From NCBI GenBank assembly GCA_963674955.2, contig CAXXKR010000004.1, positions 1,550,001-1,614,000 of the forward strand: 64,000 nt of DNA. Direction: 5' to 3'. The notes beneath the pieces were generated by a model. The model saw only the letters and a list, made by a program, of their open reading frames with translations, was not told the origin of the DNA and made no database searches. Positions 35,712-44,474 of the stretch are shown here, in pieces. The translations under genes were made by a program, and so were the position numbers. Source of the stretch: G963674955 sp963674955 (GTDB lineage: Bacteria; Desulfobacterota; Desulfovibrionia; Desulfovibrionales; Desulfovibrionaceae). Positions within the stretch are counted from its first letter, which is position 1. Each line of letters begins with the position of its first letter.

Positions 35712-37094
35712 TCACCTGTTATAGCCTCCACCCTCTCCGTAAGGATTATACGAAGCGGCGGGAACCGTTATTTTCAGGACTCCCTTTTTGACCAGACTGG
35801 CGGCGCGACAAAAATTGACCAACTCCCCCAGCCCGTCGTTCAGAAGTTGTCCGTCGTGGTCGAAGACCTCAATGGACCTGTGCATTATGGTGTTGTGCCT
35901 GATATACGAGGTCATGACCTTGAGTGAATGAATGGGATTTATAGTCGCTCCGAACTGGTGGTAGCACAGGCCGGCCACCAGCTTGTTGCTAAGCTCGTAG
36001 TCGTTGCGCCGGATGAACCTCATCCTTTCGGTGAACACCTGGTATCTCGTAACGATATCCTCCAGCCGCCTGGGATTGAAGCCGCACATGACAAAACCAT
36101 CCATGCGCCTGAAAGAATTGCAGACCGTATCAAGAAAATCCTCCGGGTCCCTGATGACGCAGTGCGGCGAATCGGTTTCCTTTCCCCTGGGACAACTGTC
36201 ACAGCCAAGACAGCGGTAGATGTCGTTGTCCACAAGGCCTATTACCGAAATTCGAACACCGGGCACCTGGGCTTCGGCCTCGCGGGCCAAAGCCTCCACA
36301 TGGGATCTCAGACGCCTGTCCCTGGTGTCCATGGCCACGACCAATCCCAGTTCGCATTCCGCTTCCGAAGTGTCGCGTGCGCCCGCGTTGACTATTTTCG
36401 AAACCTGCGCTACCCGCTCTCCGGTTCCAAAGGCCGTGTGCAAGCCCCACTCGTCCTGAAGCACATGCCCCATGTCGCCGCCGACGGCAGTACCGCCGTA
36501 CTGGGACGTGGGCATGCCGTTGCCCACGCACAAGGCCCCCTGGTTGAGCATCTCGTACAGGCTGTAGATGTCACACGTCTCCTGCCCGCCGTTGCGCTTG
36601 GCTCCGACGGAGACCACGCCGTAAACCTTGTCCTGAACCCTTTGCCGCTCCGAAGCCATCTGCAAAAACTTGTTGGCGACCGAGGAACGGTCACCGAAAT
36701 AAACGGGCGTCGCCAGCACGACTCCCCGGCTTTCGTCCAGCCCAGCCATCAACTCCTCAAACGCTTCCTTGTTGATATTCAAGGTGTCCTCATGGCTGAA
36801 GCGGAGATCGTCAACGCTCCCGCCCTTGAGGTCAAAAGCCTTGCCGTCCTTGGCCGGAAAAAGATGGCACAGGGGAAAGTAGTCCACATCCACTCCGGCC
36901 AACCGGGCTCCCACCATTGCCGCTCCCGCCAATATCTCGGAATTCGCCAACCTGGTTCCCTTTTTCAGAGTGGCAGAGGTATTGTCCCTGAAATCGGCAA
37001 GGTCTTGCGACCTTGCCGCCAGATCGACAATCAACGAGCGATTGGCGCGATTGGCCCTGATGCTGCCGCCCAAGACCAGTACTTTATCTTCCAT
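35712..37094 (-). CDS. iron-sulfur flavoprotein with two flavodoxin-like domains
   Basis: A 460-residue protein. The N-terminal domain begins KVLVLGGSIRANRANRSL, the FMN-binding start of the NADPH-dependent FMN reductase family, and includes VVLATPVYFGDRSSVANKF, the flavin loop. The second half has another flavodoxin-like core with the cysteine cluster CLGCDSCPRGKETDSPHC, as in iron-sulfur flavoproteins. It probably performs a redox step, perhaps on the acyl group or sugar made by its neighbours. It sits before the ACP, LpxD-like and ligase genes in one run. Function is inferred only from context. Confidence 0.75.
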   Translation of the reverse strand: MEDKVLVLGGSIRANRANRSLIVDLAARSQDLADFRDNTSATLKKGTRLANSEILAGAAMVGARLAGVDVDYFPLCHLFPAKDGKAFDLKGGSVDDLRFSHEDTLNINKEAFEELMAGLDESRGVVLATPVYFGDRSSVANKFLQMASERQRVQDKVYGVVSVGAKRNGGQETCDIYSLYEMLNQGALCVGNGMPTSQYGGTAVGGDMGHVLQDEWGLHTAFGTGERVAQVSKIVNAGARDTSEAECELGLVVAMDTRDRRLRSHVEALAREAEAQVPGVRISVIGLVDNDIYRCLGCDSCPRGKETDSPHCVIRDPEDFLDTVCNSFRRMDGFVMCGFNPRRLEDIVTRYQVFTERMRFIRRNDYELSNKLVAGLCYHQFGATINPIHSLKVMTSYIRHNTIMHRSIEVFDHDGQLLNDGLGELVNFCRAASLVKKGVLKITVPAASYNPYGEGGGYNR

Positions 37095-37144
37095 GACCAT
37101 CTCTCACGATGTAGCCTCGCATTCAAAGCAAGCTTTCATTGCCC

Positions 37145-37870
37145 CTAGCCCAAAGGAATTGTGTTTTCCCTGATATGCCTCTCATAATAACTGCACGAAT
37201 GCGTCAGCAGATAGATGGGGCTTGCACCTTCCCTGATGTGCTCGCAGGCGCAACGCCTGTCGCCTTCCCGAAGCTTCCCGTTTTCATACGCCTTCCAACG
37301 GGTATATTCGGAGTCGGACACGTAGCGGCAATTGTTCCAGAGGTTCTCGTCATAGGCCTCATATACAAAGCCGAATTCCTGCGGACTTCTGGCCTTCCAG
37401 AAATCCAGGTTGTTGTATGGAGTCAGGTCGCCGTGGGAAGCCACTCCGAACTGCTCCACACCCAAAATATTCCTGAACATCTCAAGTTCGGCCCTGAGCA
37501 CCTTTTCCGGATCAAGTCCGCAGATATGGCGGACGTCCTCTATCTCGGAATGCAGCCCTATCTCGCAACCCTGTTCGGCCAGCGACCGGACGAGATTCAG
37601 GTTGTCGAAAAACATGAGGTTGTAGCCTGAAGCGTGTAGCCTGAAAAAGATCGAGGCGCGGATTCCAAGCTCCCTGAATATGCCGCCCATGACCCAAAGG
37701 CGGTTGATGTTGTCGTCCACGTCGATCCGGTTGATTAGAACCTTGTCTTGCTTAGCGTATTCGCCCCGGAACCAGTCGGCCAGAGTGACGATCTCATAGC
37801 CCTCATCCAGGGCCGTCTGGAATATTTCCCTGTAATGGGCGTAGGTGAACGAACAGGATGAACCGCTCAT
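37145..37870 (-). CDS. polysaccharide-deacetylase-like protein
   Basis: A 241-residue protein resembling NodB-type (CE4) deacetylases. INRIDVDDN takes the place of the metal-binding Asp-Asp motif, and EIGLHSEIED resembles the H-S/T-x-x-x-[DH] block but with one of the histidines replaced. A THSCSYY end segment gives a late histidine. It may de-N-acetylate a sugar so that the LpxD-like enzyme can re-acylate it. It overlaps the sugar amidotransferase gene by four bases. Whether all metal ligands are present needs an alignment. Confidence 0.72.
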   Translation of the reverse strand: MSGSSCSFTYAHYREIFQTALDEGYEIVTLADWFRGEYAKQDKVLINRIDVDDNINRLWVMGGIFRELGIRASIFFRLHASGYNLMFFDNLNLVRSLAEQGCEIGLHSEIEDVRHICGLDPEKVLRAELEMFRNILGVEQFGVASHGDLTPYNNLDFWKARSPQEFGFVYEAYDENLWNNCRYVSDSEYTRWKAYENGKLREGDRRCACEHIREGASPIYLLTHSCSYYERHIRENTIPLG

Positions 37871-39066
37871 TTACCCTCCCGGGACTGGTCGTCCTGCTTG
37901 CAGGCGAATTTGAGGTAAAAACTTTTCGGCACGAGATCCCGGTCCGCAGCGATCTTGATCAGGGGACGCAGCCGTTCGAAGATTGGCTTGTAGGTTTTGA
38001 AGTCCTTGAAGCTCTGCTTGGGGCCGTTCATGACCCTTTCAAATTCCTCGTCAGATATCTCAAGGCGCTTCTTGACAAGATCGACCAGTTCGAAGTCGAC
38101 CTTGGGCGCCACACGCAACTTGTCCAACGCCTCGTCCCGGCTCATCTGTCCGTCGCGCACCAGCCCCGCATAACCCAGCACGCGCAGATCCGTGCCGAAA
38201 CCGCGCGGGCTCCAATAGGTATGGTGAAAGGCGGTCATGCGGTTCTCAAGATGGTGGCCGCCATACCATTGCCAGCCAAGCTCTTCGGACATGGCCTGCT
38301 TTGCCTGCTCCTTTGTATAATCGACGTACCATAGGGGCCGGATTCTCTTCAGGCGATGAAAGAGCATGGTCCTGATCTGAAAGGAAAGCTTGAGAAGCGG
38401 AAATGTCTTTATCCTTTTAGTCCCGTACTTGGTCTGCACGTCCTGGACGTATTTCCCGTCCATGTACATCCAGCCCAAGGGGGCGACCCCCTCGGTCCTG
38501 AAGGAATGTCCTTCGAATATGTAATCAATGCCGTGCTTTATGGCCGCACGAAAATGCACCTCTGTCAACGCAATGTCCGTTATGGCGTCCAGTTCCTTGT
38601 TCCCGGCGCGGAAAAAGGAACGATAGATGTCGTCGACCTCGGCATTGTCAACGACATAAGTGTACAGATCGGTATCAAGCGCATCCAGCACGTTGCGGAT
38701 GTTGGAGGCCGCGATGTCGGAATTCCAGGTGTTGTCGTAATGCACGGCCAGGGGACGAAGGCCTAATTTCCTGGACAACCATAATGTATACGAAGAGTCG
38801 CACCCTCCGCTGACGCCCACTACAACATTGTACTTCTTGCCCCTGCTTTCGGAGTTTATCTTTTCGGCAAGCCGCTCCAGATAGGCCCACCCCTTGTCAC
38901 CCGTGGGGTGCTGTGCGTCCAGCTCGTCCCATTGGCGGCAATAGTTGCAGACGCCGTCTAAATCAAAGCTGATGTTGGGTGTGTCCTCGTCATAGACGCA
39001 CCTAGTGCAGCGCCTCTTGTCGTCAAACCCGACTCCCCAGTTCTCTATCCAGCTTTCATTGCGCAT
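37867..39066 (-). CDS. N-acetyl sugar amidotransferase (WbpG/PseA-like)
   Basis: A 399-residue PP-loop ATPase. The cysteine pairs RCTRCVYDE and GVCNYCRQW near the N terminus probably bind zinc or Fe-S. The PP-loop is VGVSGGCDSSYTLW near residue 85. WbpG-type enzymes turn an acetamido group on a sugar into an acetamidino group using ammonia from a HisH/HisF-like pair, and such a pair is encoded immediately upstream. ATG 39066 has AAGGTGG eight bases upstream and overlaps the HisF-like gene by 11 bases, suggesting a coupled complex. Confidence 0.92.
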   Translation of the reverse strand: MRNESWIENWGVGFDDKRRCTRCVYDEDTPNISFDLDGVCNYCRQWDELDAQHPTGDKGWAYLERLAEKINSESRGKKYNVVVGVSGGCDSSYTLWLSRKLGLRPLAVHYDNTWNSDIAASNIRNVLDALDTDLYTYVVDNAEVDDIYRSFFRAGNKELDAITDIALTEVHFRAAIKHGIDYIFEGHSFRTEGVAPLGWMYMDGKYVQDVQTKYGTKRIKTFPLLKLSFQIRTMLFHRLKRIRPLWYVDYTKEQAKQAMSEELGWQWYGGHHLENRMTAFHHTYWSPRGFGTDLRVLGYAGLVRDGQMSRDEALDKLRVAPKVDFELVDLVKKRLEISDEEFERVMNGPKQSFKDFKTYKPIFERLRPLIKIAADRDLVPKSFYLKFACKQDDQSREGK

Positions 39067-39844
39067 CACTGTTTCCACCTTCATTTTCGACCAGGGCGTT
39101 CAATTCTTTACGAGCCGGAAAATTGGTCAGGACACCCTTGCCCGCCCCCTGGTAAACCACCATGCTCCCCGCCGCCAGGGCGGAGGCCCCACCCTCATGG
39201 ACGGCCTTCTTGAAATCCTCGACACAGGAGGCTCCGCCGTTGGCGATCACCGGTATCTCTAGAACATCGGAAACCATTCGAATAAGAGTCGTGTCATATC
39301 CGCCGAATGTCCCCTCCCGGTCAATGGCGGTAAGCAGAATCTCCCCGGCCCCGCATTCCTCCATTCGCCTGGCCCACAGTTCGGGAGAATGGCCGCTTTT
39401 GCTGCGTCCCCCGCACCCGAAGACACGGTACCGCCCGAAGAAATCCTTTTTCACGTCAATGGAAACCACAACCGCCTGGGAACCGAACCGTTTGGCAAGG
39501 CCGGTAATCAAATCCGGATTTTCAAGTGCGGTACTGTTGACGACGACCTTCTCGGCCCCGACCTCGAACAGCCTGCCCGCATCTTCCACGCTTCCCACGC
39601 CTCCGCCGTAGGCAAAGGGCATGAAGCATTCGCCGGCGATCTCCTCCAGCAGTCCGTACTGAATCTCCCTGCCTTCGGGCGTGGCCCCTATATCCAGCAA
39701 AACCAATTCATCGACCTCAAGCTCGTTGAATATCCTGACCGTGTTCACCGGGTCGCCCACATAGCTCGGAGACCGAAACCTGACGGTCTTCACCAACCCC
39801 CGGCCTGAAAGCAAAAGGCACGGCATGACCCTGATTCTAAGCAT
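39056..39844 (-). CDS. hisF: HisF-like cyclase homologue of the sugar-amidation set
   Basis: A 262-residue TIM barrel of the HisF family. The first strand reads MPCLLLSGRG where true HisF has the catalytic C-L-D, so the Asp11 equivalent is replaced by Leu. The second Asp (VSIDVKK) is kept. This fits the HisF paralogues of O-antigen clusters, which channel ammonia to WbpG-type amidotransferases and are not thought to make imidazole glycerol phosphate. It overlaps the HisH-like gene by eight bases. No other histidine genes are near. Confidence 0.9.
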   Translation of the reverse strand: MLRIRVMPCLLLSGRGLVKTVRFRSPSYVGDPVNTVRIFNELEVDELVLLDIGATPEGREIQYGLLEEIAGECFMPFAYGGGVGSVEDAGRLFEVGAEKVVVNSTALENPDLITGLAKRFGSQAVVVSIDVKKDFFGRYRVFGCGGRSKSGHSPELWARRMEECGAGEILLTAIDREGTFGGYDTTLIRMVSDVLEIPVIANGGASCVEDFKKAVHEGGASALAAGSMVVYQGAGKGVLTNFPARKELNALVENEGGNSDAQ

Positions 39845-40463
39845 TGCCGGTCGTCTCCAAAAAATTTTTCAAAAGCTGCATCCCATGCCTATGGCTTTTT
39901 TCGGGATGAAACTGCACACCCCAGATATTGCCCTGCTCAACTGCCGCGGCAAACCTGACTCCGTGCCTTGTCCACCCGGCCACAACGGACTCGTTGTCGC
40001 ACTTGGCGTAATACGAATGGACAAAATAGAATCCGAATTCCTCCGGCTGTCCCGCGAACATCCTGCTGCCGGGCGCGGGCTCAACCGTGTTCCAACCCAT
40101 GTGCGGCACCTTCAGCCGCCCTCCGGAGGGCAGATCAAAGCGCTTGTTAACGCCCTTTACCCAGCCCAGGCCCGGTTCCACGCCTTCTTCGCTTCCTTCA
40201 AACAAAAGCTGCATTCCGAGACATATCCCGAGAATCGGCGTGCGCCTCTCCAGCACCTTTTCGTTCAGCGCCGATTCCAGGTTGCCTTTCCTGAGGGCCG
40301 TCATTCCGGCGTCAAAGCTGCCCACTCCGGGCAAGATCAGGCGGCTCGCAGCGGCGATGTCGGCAGGGGACGAACTGACCCGAACCTCACCAGCCCCGAC
40401 CTTTTTCAGCATGTTGCAGATGGAACCGATGTTCCCGCACTTGTAATCGACTACGATAAGCAC
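39837..40463 (-). CDS. hisH: HisH-like glutamine amidotransferase
   Basis: A 208-residue class I glutaminase. The nucleophile elbow is GICLGMQLLFEGSE near residue 80 and the His-Glu pair is in VQFHPEKSHRHG. It releases ammonia from glutamine for its HisF-like partner, encoded with an eight-base overlap. GTG 40463 is chosen: it begins the conserved LIVVDYKCGNI strand and has GGGGTGG six bases upstream. A TTG at 40478 is possible. Role in sugar amidation is inferred from the WbpG neighbour. Confidence 0.9.
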   Translation of the reverse strand: MLIVVDYKCGNIGSICNMLKKVGAGEVRVSSSPADIAAASRLILPGVGSFDAGMTALRKGNLESALNEKVLERRTPILGICLGMQLLFEGSEEGVEPGLGWVKGVNKRFDLPSGGRLKVPHMGWNTVEPAPGSRMFAGQPEEFGFYFVHSYYAKCDNESVVAGWTRHGVRFAAAVEQGNIWGVQFHPEKSHRHGMQLLKNFLETTGNA

Positions 40464-40478
40464 TGACGGCCACCCCAA

Positions 40479-41273
40479 TCACTCGGACTTGCGACGAAGA
40501 ACATAAATCCCGGCATAATCCAGATCAAAAAACCGCTCAGCATCCTTTGTGCGCCTCTGCAACTCAACTGCGGCAATATTGATCGGATGATCGTAGCTCG
40601 GCGGATTCGGCCTGACCATTAGCGGCTGGACGACCCGGGAAAGATAAAAATAGAGACCAAAGGAAACATATTCCTTAACTTCAAAAAATTCTGTCGCAGC
40701 CTCCCTAAACTGTTCACGGTTAATAAATTTATTGTGGTGGATAACGGAAATCGGCTCAAGCCCACACTGCAAACGTCTTTCATTAAGGCCATCAAGACCG
40801 TCCGCCCATCCCTCGCTGGCAAGATAAAGACCCCCTGGAGCCACCATGTCGGCGATCTGGGACAAGCCCTTGGCCTGAGACCCCCAAGAATCCAGGTTTA
40901 TCAGGCAACGAATTGTTGAAACCACATCAAACTTTTCACGATATCTTTTTACCGAAGCGAGCTTGAGCACATCCGCCTGATCATAAACCACATTTTCGGC
41001 AGCATTATTTTGCCGGGCCAAATCAACAAATTTTTCAACATAGTCCACCCCAACCACCTTGGAGCACATCTTGGAGAATTTCAGTGTGGACGCTCCATCG
41101 CCGCAGCCTATGTCAAGAAGAGCGTCCTTGTCTTCAAGCCTGTCAATAATCGCCTGCTCAATCATTTCCTGCAGCAATGCGTCCGGAGCTGTCGCCTTGC
41201 GACCGCCGTCCGACAATTTGGATGCCGCGCTGTTCCAATAATCGTAGACCCGTTCCTTTCTTGAATCAGTCAT
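40479..41273 (-). CDS. class I SAM-dependent methyltransferase
   Basis: A 264-residue protein with the SAM motif LLDIGCGDGASTLKF near residue 60, an acidic strand end (VGVDYVEKFVDLA) and MVAPGGLYLASEG. The gene is AT-richer than the DegT gene before it. It sits between aminotransferase and HisH genes, so it probably methylates the same amino sugar. ATG 41273 overlaps the aminotransferase end by eight bases. Confidence 0.85.
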   Translation of the reverse strand: MTDSRKERVYDYWNSAASKLSDGGRKATAPDALLQEMIEQAIIDRLEDKDALLDIGCGDGASTLKFSKMCSKVVGVDYVEKFVDLARQNNAAENVVYDQADVLKLASVKRYREKFDVVSTIRCLINLDSWGSQAKGLSQIADMVAPGGLYLASEGWADGLDGLNERRLQCGLEPISVIHHNKFINREQFREAATEFFEVKEYVSFGLYFYLSRVVQPLMVRPNPPSYDHPINIAAVELQRRTKDAERFFDLDYAGIYVLRRKSE

Positions 41274-42384
41274 CATTGCCGCCTTTCAACAACCCCTTCA
41301 ACACCTCGACCACCTCGTCCTGCTCGTTTTCCGTCATCTCGTGATAGAGCGGCAGGGTCAGGCAGTGGTCAAAGACCCATCTGCTCTCTTTCATGTCGGA
41401 GGCGAACCGGACATGCTCGTTGTCCGTGAAGGACGGATGCATGTGCATGGAATAGGTTCCGATCTGCGCCTCGATTCCCTGTTGGCGCATGCTGTTCATG
41501 ATCCGGTCACGGCCGTCCACGAACAGGCAGAAGGACTGCATGGAATGCAACCCCTTTTCCGGAGTCTCGGGGAAAGACACTTCCTTGACCCCGGACAACA
41601 ATTCCATGTAGCGCCCGGCCAGGGCCAGCCGCCGCTCCAGCATCTCCTGGGCGACCTCCATCTGGGCCACGCCAATGGCCGACAGCACGTCGGGCAACAT
41701 GGCATTGGCGCCCATCTGGTTGAAAACCGTTTCAGCCCTGGTGGCCTGACTGCCCTTGCCGAAGCACTTGTAGGACCGCATCCAGTCCGCCCACTGGCTG
41801 TTTTCCGTGGTGACCATGCCGCCGCGCGCCGTGGTGATGAACTTGCGCGGGTGAAGGCTGAAACAGCTCATGTCCGCCCTGCTCCCGACCCTTTGCCCGT
41901 CGTATTCGGCCCCAAAGGCGCAAGCCGCGTCCTCCACAACATAAAAACCATGCCGCTTTCTCAACCCATCCAACCGGTCCCAATCCAGCGGGTTCCCGAA
42001 GGTGGAAACCGGCATGACGGCCTTGGTGGCAGAAGTCACGGCTGCCTCCAAACGATCCATGTCCATATTCATGGAACGGGAATCAGCATCCACAACAACT
42101 GCTGTCGCGCCAACGAGCAGGATGGACTGAATGGTGGCCGGAAAGGTATAATCGCTTGTTACGACTTCGTCGCCGGGGCCGATGCCCAGGCAGCGCAAGG
42201 CTATCTCCAGCCCGTCTGTGCAGGAGTCAACGGCAATGGCGTGGGACGCCCCCAAAAACTCGGCCGCCATCTCCTCAAGACGGGCAGTCATGCGGCCTTC
42301 GACCAGAAAACCGGAGTCCAGCACCTCGCATACGAGGCGCTTGGCAGCTGGAGGAAGATAGGGGCGAATCAGTGGAATGCGCAT
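41266..42384 (-). CDS. DegT/DnrJ/EryC1 sugar aminotransferase
   Basis: A 372-residue PLP enzyme. The N terminus IPLIRPYLPPAAKRL, the substrate segment VTSDYTFPATI and the PLP lysine in SLHPRKFITT (near residue 184) are typical of sugar aminotransferases that turn a keto-sugar nucleotide into an amino sugar. Next to a WbpD-like acetyltransferase it may act as the WbpE equivalent (C-3 amination). ATG 42384 has GGAGGAAT just upstream; the longer frame has no ribosome site. It shares its start base with the epimerase stop. Confidence 0.9.
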   Translation of the reverse strand: MRIPLIRPYLPPAAKRLVCEVLDSGFLVEGRMTARLEEMAAEFLGASHAIAVDSCTDGLEIALRCLGIGPGDEVVTSDYTFPATIQSILLVGATAVVVDADSRSMNMDMDRLEAAVTSATKAVMPVSTFGNPLDWDRLDGLRKRHGFYVVEDAACAFGAEYDGQRVGSRADMSCFSLHPRKFITTARGGMVTTENSQWADWMRSYKCFGKGSQATRAETVFNQMGANAMLPDVLSAIGVAQMEVAQEMLERRLALAGRYMELLSGVKEVSFPETPEKGLHSMQSFCLFVDGRDRIMNSMRQQGIEAQIGTYSMHMHPSFTDNEHVRFASDMKESRWVFDHCLTLPLYHEMTENEQDEVVEVLKGLLKGGNDD

Positions 42385-43375
42385 TATTCCTCCACAGTGC
42401 GGGAAGCCTGAAAACGGTTGCGGTACCACTCAAGGGTCTTTGCCAGCCCCTCCCCAAACGGAGTCAGCCTGAAATCGATCAACCCGCGCAATTTGTCGCT
42501 GGTCGCGTCATGGCACTCGACATCGGAAGGACGGCCCGGTTTTCTCGCAATCTCACCCGTATAGCCCATTTCCCCGGCGACCATGGAAACGAGATCCCCG
42601 ATGGCGATGCAGTTTTCAGCGGATATATTCACGGACTCGCCGGCCGGAAGCGTTTCATGGCACTTGATAACAGCGTCCACGGTGTCGTGGACATGGATGA
42701 AGTCCCTGCTCTGCTTGCCGTCGCCGTGGATCTCCGGCTGGCCGCCCTCGAGAATCCGCCTCGCGGTAACCGGTATGACCCCGGCCAGGGGGCCTGAGTC
42801 GTTCTGGCGCGGACCGTAGTTGTTGAAAGGGCGGACAATGAACGCGTCCAGGCCGAACATGCGCACGTAGCTTTCCACGGCCATGTCCGCAGCCGCTTTG
42901 CCCGCGGCATAGGCCGTGGTCGGGTTCTTGGGGTGCGCCTCGTCCATGGGCTGGTAGACAGCTGTGCCGTAGACCTCGGAAGTCGAGAAATGGCATAAGG
43001 TTTCGAAGACCCCCTTTCTCAGCAACTCCAGAAGATTCAAGGCCACGGTGACGTTGGTGGAAAAGGCGTTGGAGGGATTGGCAAAGGAATAGTTGAGCGC
43101 CTTTGTCGCGCAATTGAAAACAACGTCCACGTCATGCCTTTCAAATATGTAGGCAAGAGAAGTGGCGAACTCGGCGTCCTCCCGGTACAGGATCGCCCCC
43201 CTGCCCAACGCCCGGACCAAGTTGGCGGTCTCGCCGAGAAAAAGATTGTCAACAACCACAACTTCACGCGCCTCGAGCTCCAGAAGACGATCCACAAGAT
43301 GGCTGCCGATGAAACCGGCGCCGCCGTTACGAGCACGCAACGACCATTGAGAGATTTTCGAAGCCGGTTAGACAA
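42384..43375 (-). CDS. NAD-dependent sugar epimerase/dehydratase, frameshifted N terminus
   Basis: An extended SDR enzyme of about 330 residues. The dinucleotide loop is GGAGFIGSHL, the active site is STSEVYG and the catalytic pair is in YAAGKAAAD. A single base is missing at 43321-43326. The first strand, LNGRCVLVT, is in another frame and would join GGAGFIG if ACGGCGG were ACGGGCGG. The natural start is then TTG 43375, with GGAGGTGA upstream and an eight-base overlap with the acetyltransferase stop. Read as given, only a truncated start at 43340 is possible. It probably forms a 4-keto or epimerised sugar nucleotide. Confidence 0.78.
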
Positions 43376-43892
43376 TGGGGTCACCTCCGTTGATCCTGTT
43401 GCCGTCCCTGTCCACATAGGACACGTGCCGGGCCGGGTTGCCGATGACCAGTGAATACGGTTCCACGTCCCTGGTCACGACGCTGCCCGCCGCCACCATG
43501 GCGTACTCGCCGATGGTTATGCCGCACCGCACGGTCACGTTGGCCCCTATGCTCGCCCCATGTTTGACCAAGGTGGGCGAGGCCACCCAATCCCGGTTGA
43601 AGGCCCGGGGAATGCGATCATTGGTGAACACGACATGGGGACCGATAAAGACCTCGTCCTCGATCTTGACGCCGAAATAGATGGAAGAGCCGTTTTGCAC
43701 CTTGCAGTTGTCACCTATCTCGGCATCCTGATCCACATACACGTCCTTGGAGATTATGCAGCCCTTGCCTATCCGGGCATCCTCGCGCACCTGGGCGTTC
43801 ATCCAGATCATGGTTCCCTTGCCGATGGAAGCCCTTTCGTCGACCCACGCGGTCTCGTGAATATATATCTCTGCCTGATTTTTTTCGCTCAC
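43368..43892 (-). CDS. WbpD-like sugar N-acetyltransferase
   Basis: A 174-residue left-handed beta-helix acyltransferase. The segments YFGVKIEDEVFIGPHVVF and TNDRIPRAFN match WbpD/WlbB, which acetylate the 3-amino group of UDP-2-acetamido-3-amino-uronate. The C-terminal segment VAAGSVVTRDVEPYSLVIG closes the CoA site. GTG 43892 is chosen because GGAAGGTGG stands six bases upstream, just after the regulator stop. It probably acts after the DegT aminotransferase. Confidence 0.9.
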   Translation of the reverse strand: MSEKNQAEIYIHETAWVDERASIGKGTMIWMNAQVREDARIGKGCIISKDVYVDQDAEIGDNCKVQNGSSIYFGVKIEDEVFIGPHVVFTNDRIPRAFNRDWVASPTLVKHGASIGANVTVRCGITIGEYAMVAAGSVVTRDVEPYSLVIGNPARHVSYVDRDGNRINGGDPIV

Positions 43893-43894
43893 GC

Positions 43895-44419
43895 TCAAAC
43901 CACCTTCCAATGAGGTCTTTTCAAAAAAACGTCTCTGCTCTCGGTAAACTCGTCCGAGGATATGTCCATAGTTCTGATCTTGCGCTTGATCTTGGATTCT
44001 GTGATGTTGCGCAGCTCTTCCAGCTTTTCCCGGTTCACCTCGCCCACCACCAACAGGTCGATGAGGCCGGAATCCTTGCCCAGGGCGTAGTCGTCCAGGA
44101 TGTAAACGGCATCCACCCGGCCCAGGTTTTCCATTATTTGTTCAATTAATCTGTCTATGCCCAGACTCTTGCGAACAATGGAACTGATTTCCGGGAAAAA
44201 GGGATGCTTGGTGTTGGCCCTGAAATAGATGGAGCGCCCGTTCTGCTCGCGGTCCAGATAACCGGCATGGCTCAGGCTGTCCAATTCTTCCTTCAAGGCA
44301 TTGGGAGACAAGGAGAATTCCTTGGATAGTTCCCTCAAATAACAGGAGACGTCAGGATTCAAAAACAGCTTCATGAGCAGTTTTATCCTGGTCTTGGATG
44401 TAAACAACTCGGTCAACAT
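43895..44419 (-). CDS. HTH regulator with degenerate nucleotidyltransferase domain
   Basis: A 174-residue protein. Residues about 1-75 are an ArsR/MarR-like winged helix (LTSKTR-type start, then SCYLRELSKEFSLSPNALKE and an REQNGRSIYFR wing). The C-terminal part resembles an MNT-type nucleotidyltransferase (AVYILDDYALGKDSGLIDL) but lacks the G-S motif, so it is likely a sensor, not an enzyme. Such proteins often head O-antigen clusters. It is the first gene of the amino-sugar run. ATG 44419 falls near the predicted transcription start, so the message may be leaderless. Confidence 0.8.
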   Translation of the reverse strand: MLTELFTSKTRIKLLMKLFLNPDVSCYLRELSKEFSLSPNALKEELDSLSHAGYLDREQNGRSIYFRANTKHPFFPEISSIVRKSLGIDRLIEQIMENLGRVDAVYILDDYALGKDSGLIDLLVVGEVNREKLEELRNITESKIKRKIRTMDISSDEFTESRDVFLKRPHWKVV

Positions 44420-44425
44420 GAGATG

Positions 44426-44455
44426 TTTGTACATAAAAACTGTACATAAAGTCAA
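44426..44455 (-). promoter_or_regulatory. promoter of the regulator and amino-sugar operon
   Basis: On the minus strand, TTGACT (44455-44450), an 18-base spacer and TACAAA (44431-44426). Start of transcription is expected near 44419, where the regulator ATG lies. Confidence 0.55.
44428..44450. repeat. direct repeat TGTACATAAA overlapping the promoter
   Basis: Two exact copies of TGTACATAAA, 13 bases apart start to start, at 44428-44437 and 44441-44450. Each holds the palindrome TGTACA. They cover the promoter core, a good position for autorepression by the regulator encoded just downstream. Confidence 0.6.
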
Positions 44456-44474
44456 CAGAATTTGCCGGATTATT

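Noticed and set aside
39056..40463. HisH and HisF as histidine biosynthesis genes
   Set aside because: HisF lacks the first catalytic Asp and both are coupled to a sugar amidotransferase gene inside a glycan cluster.
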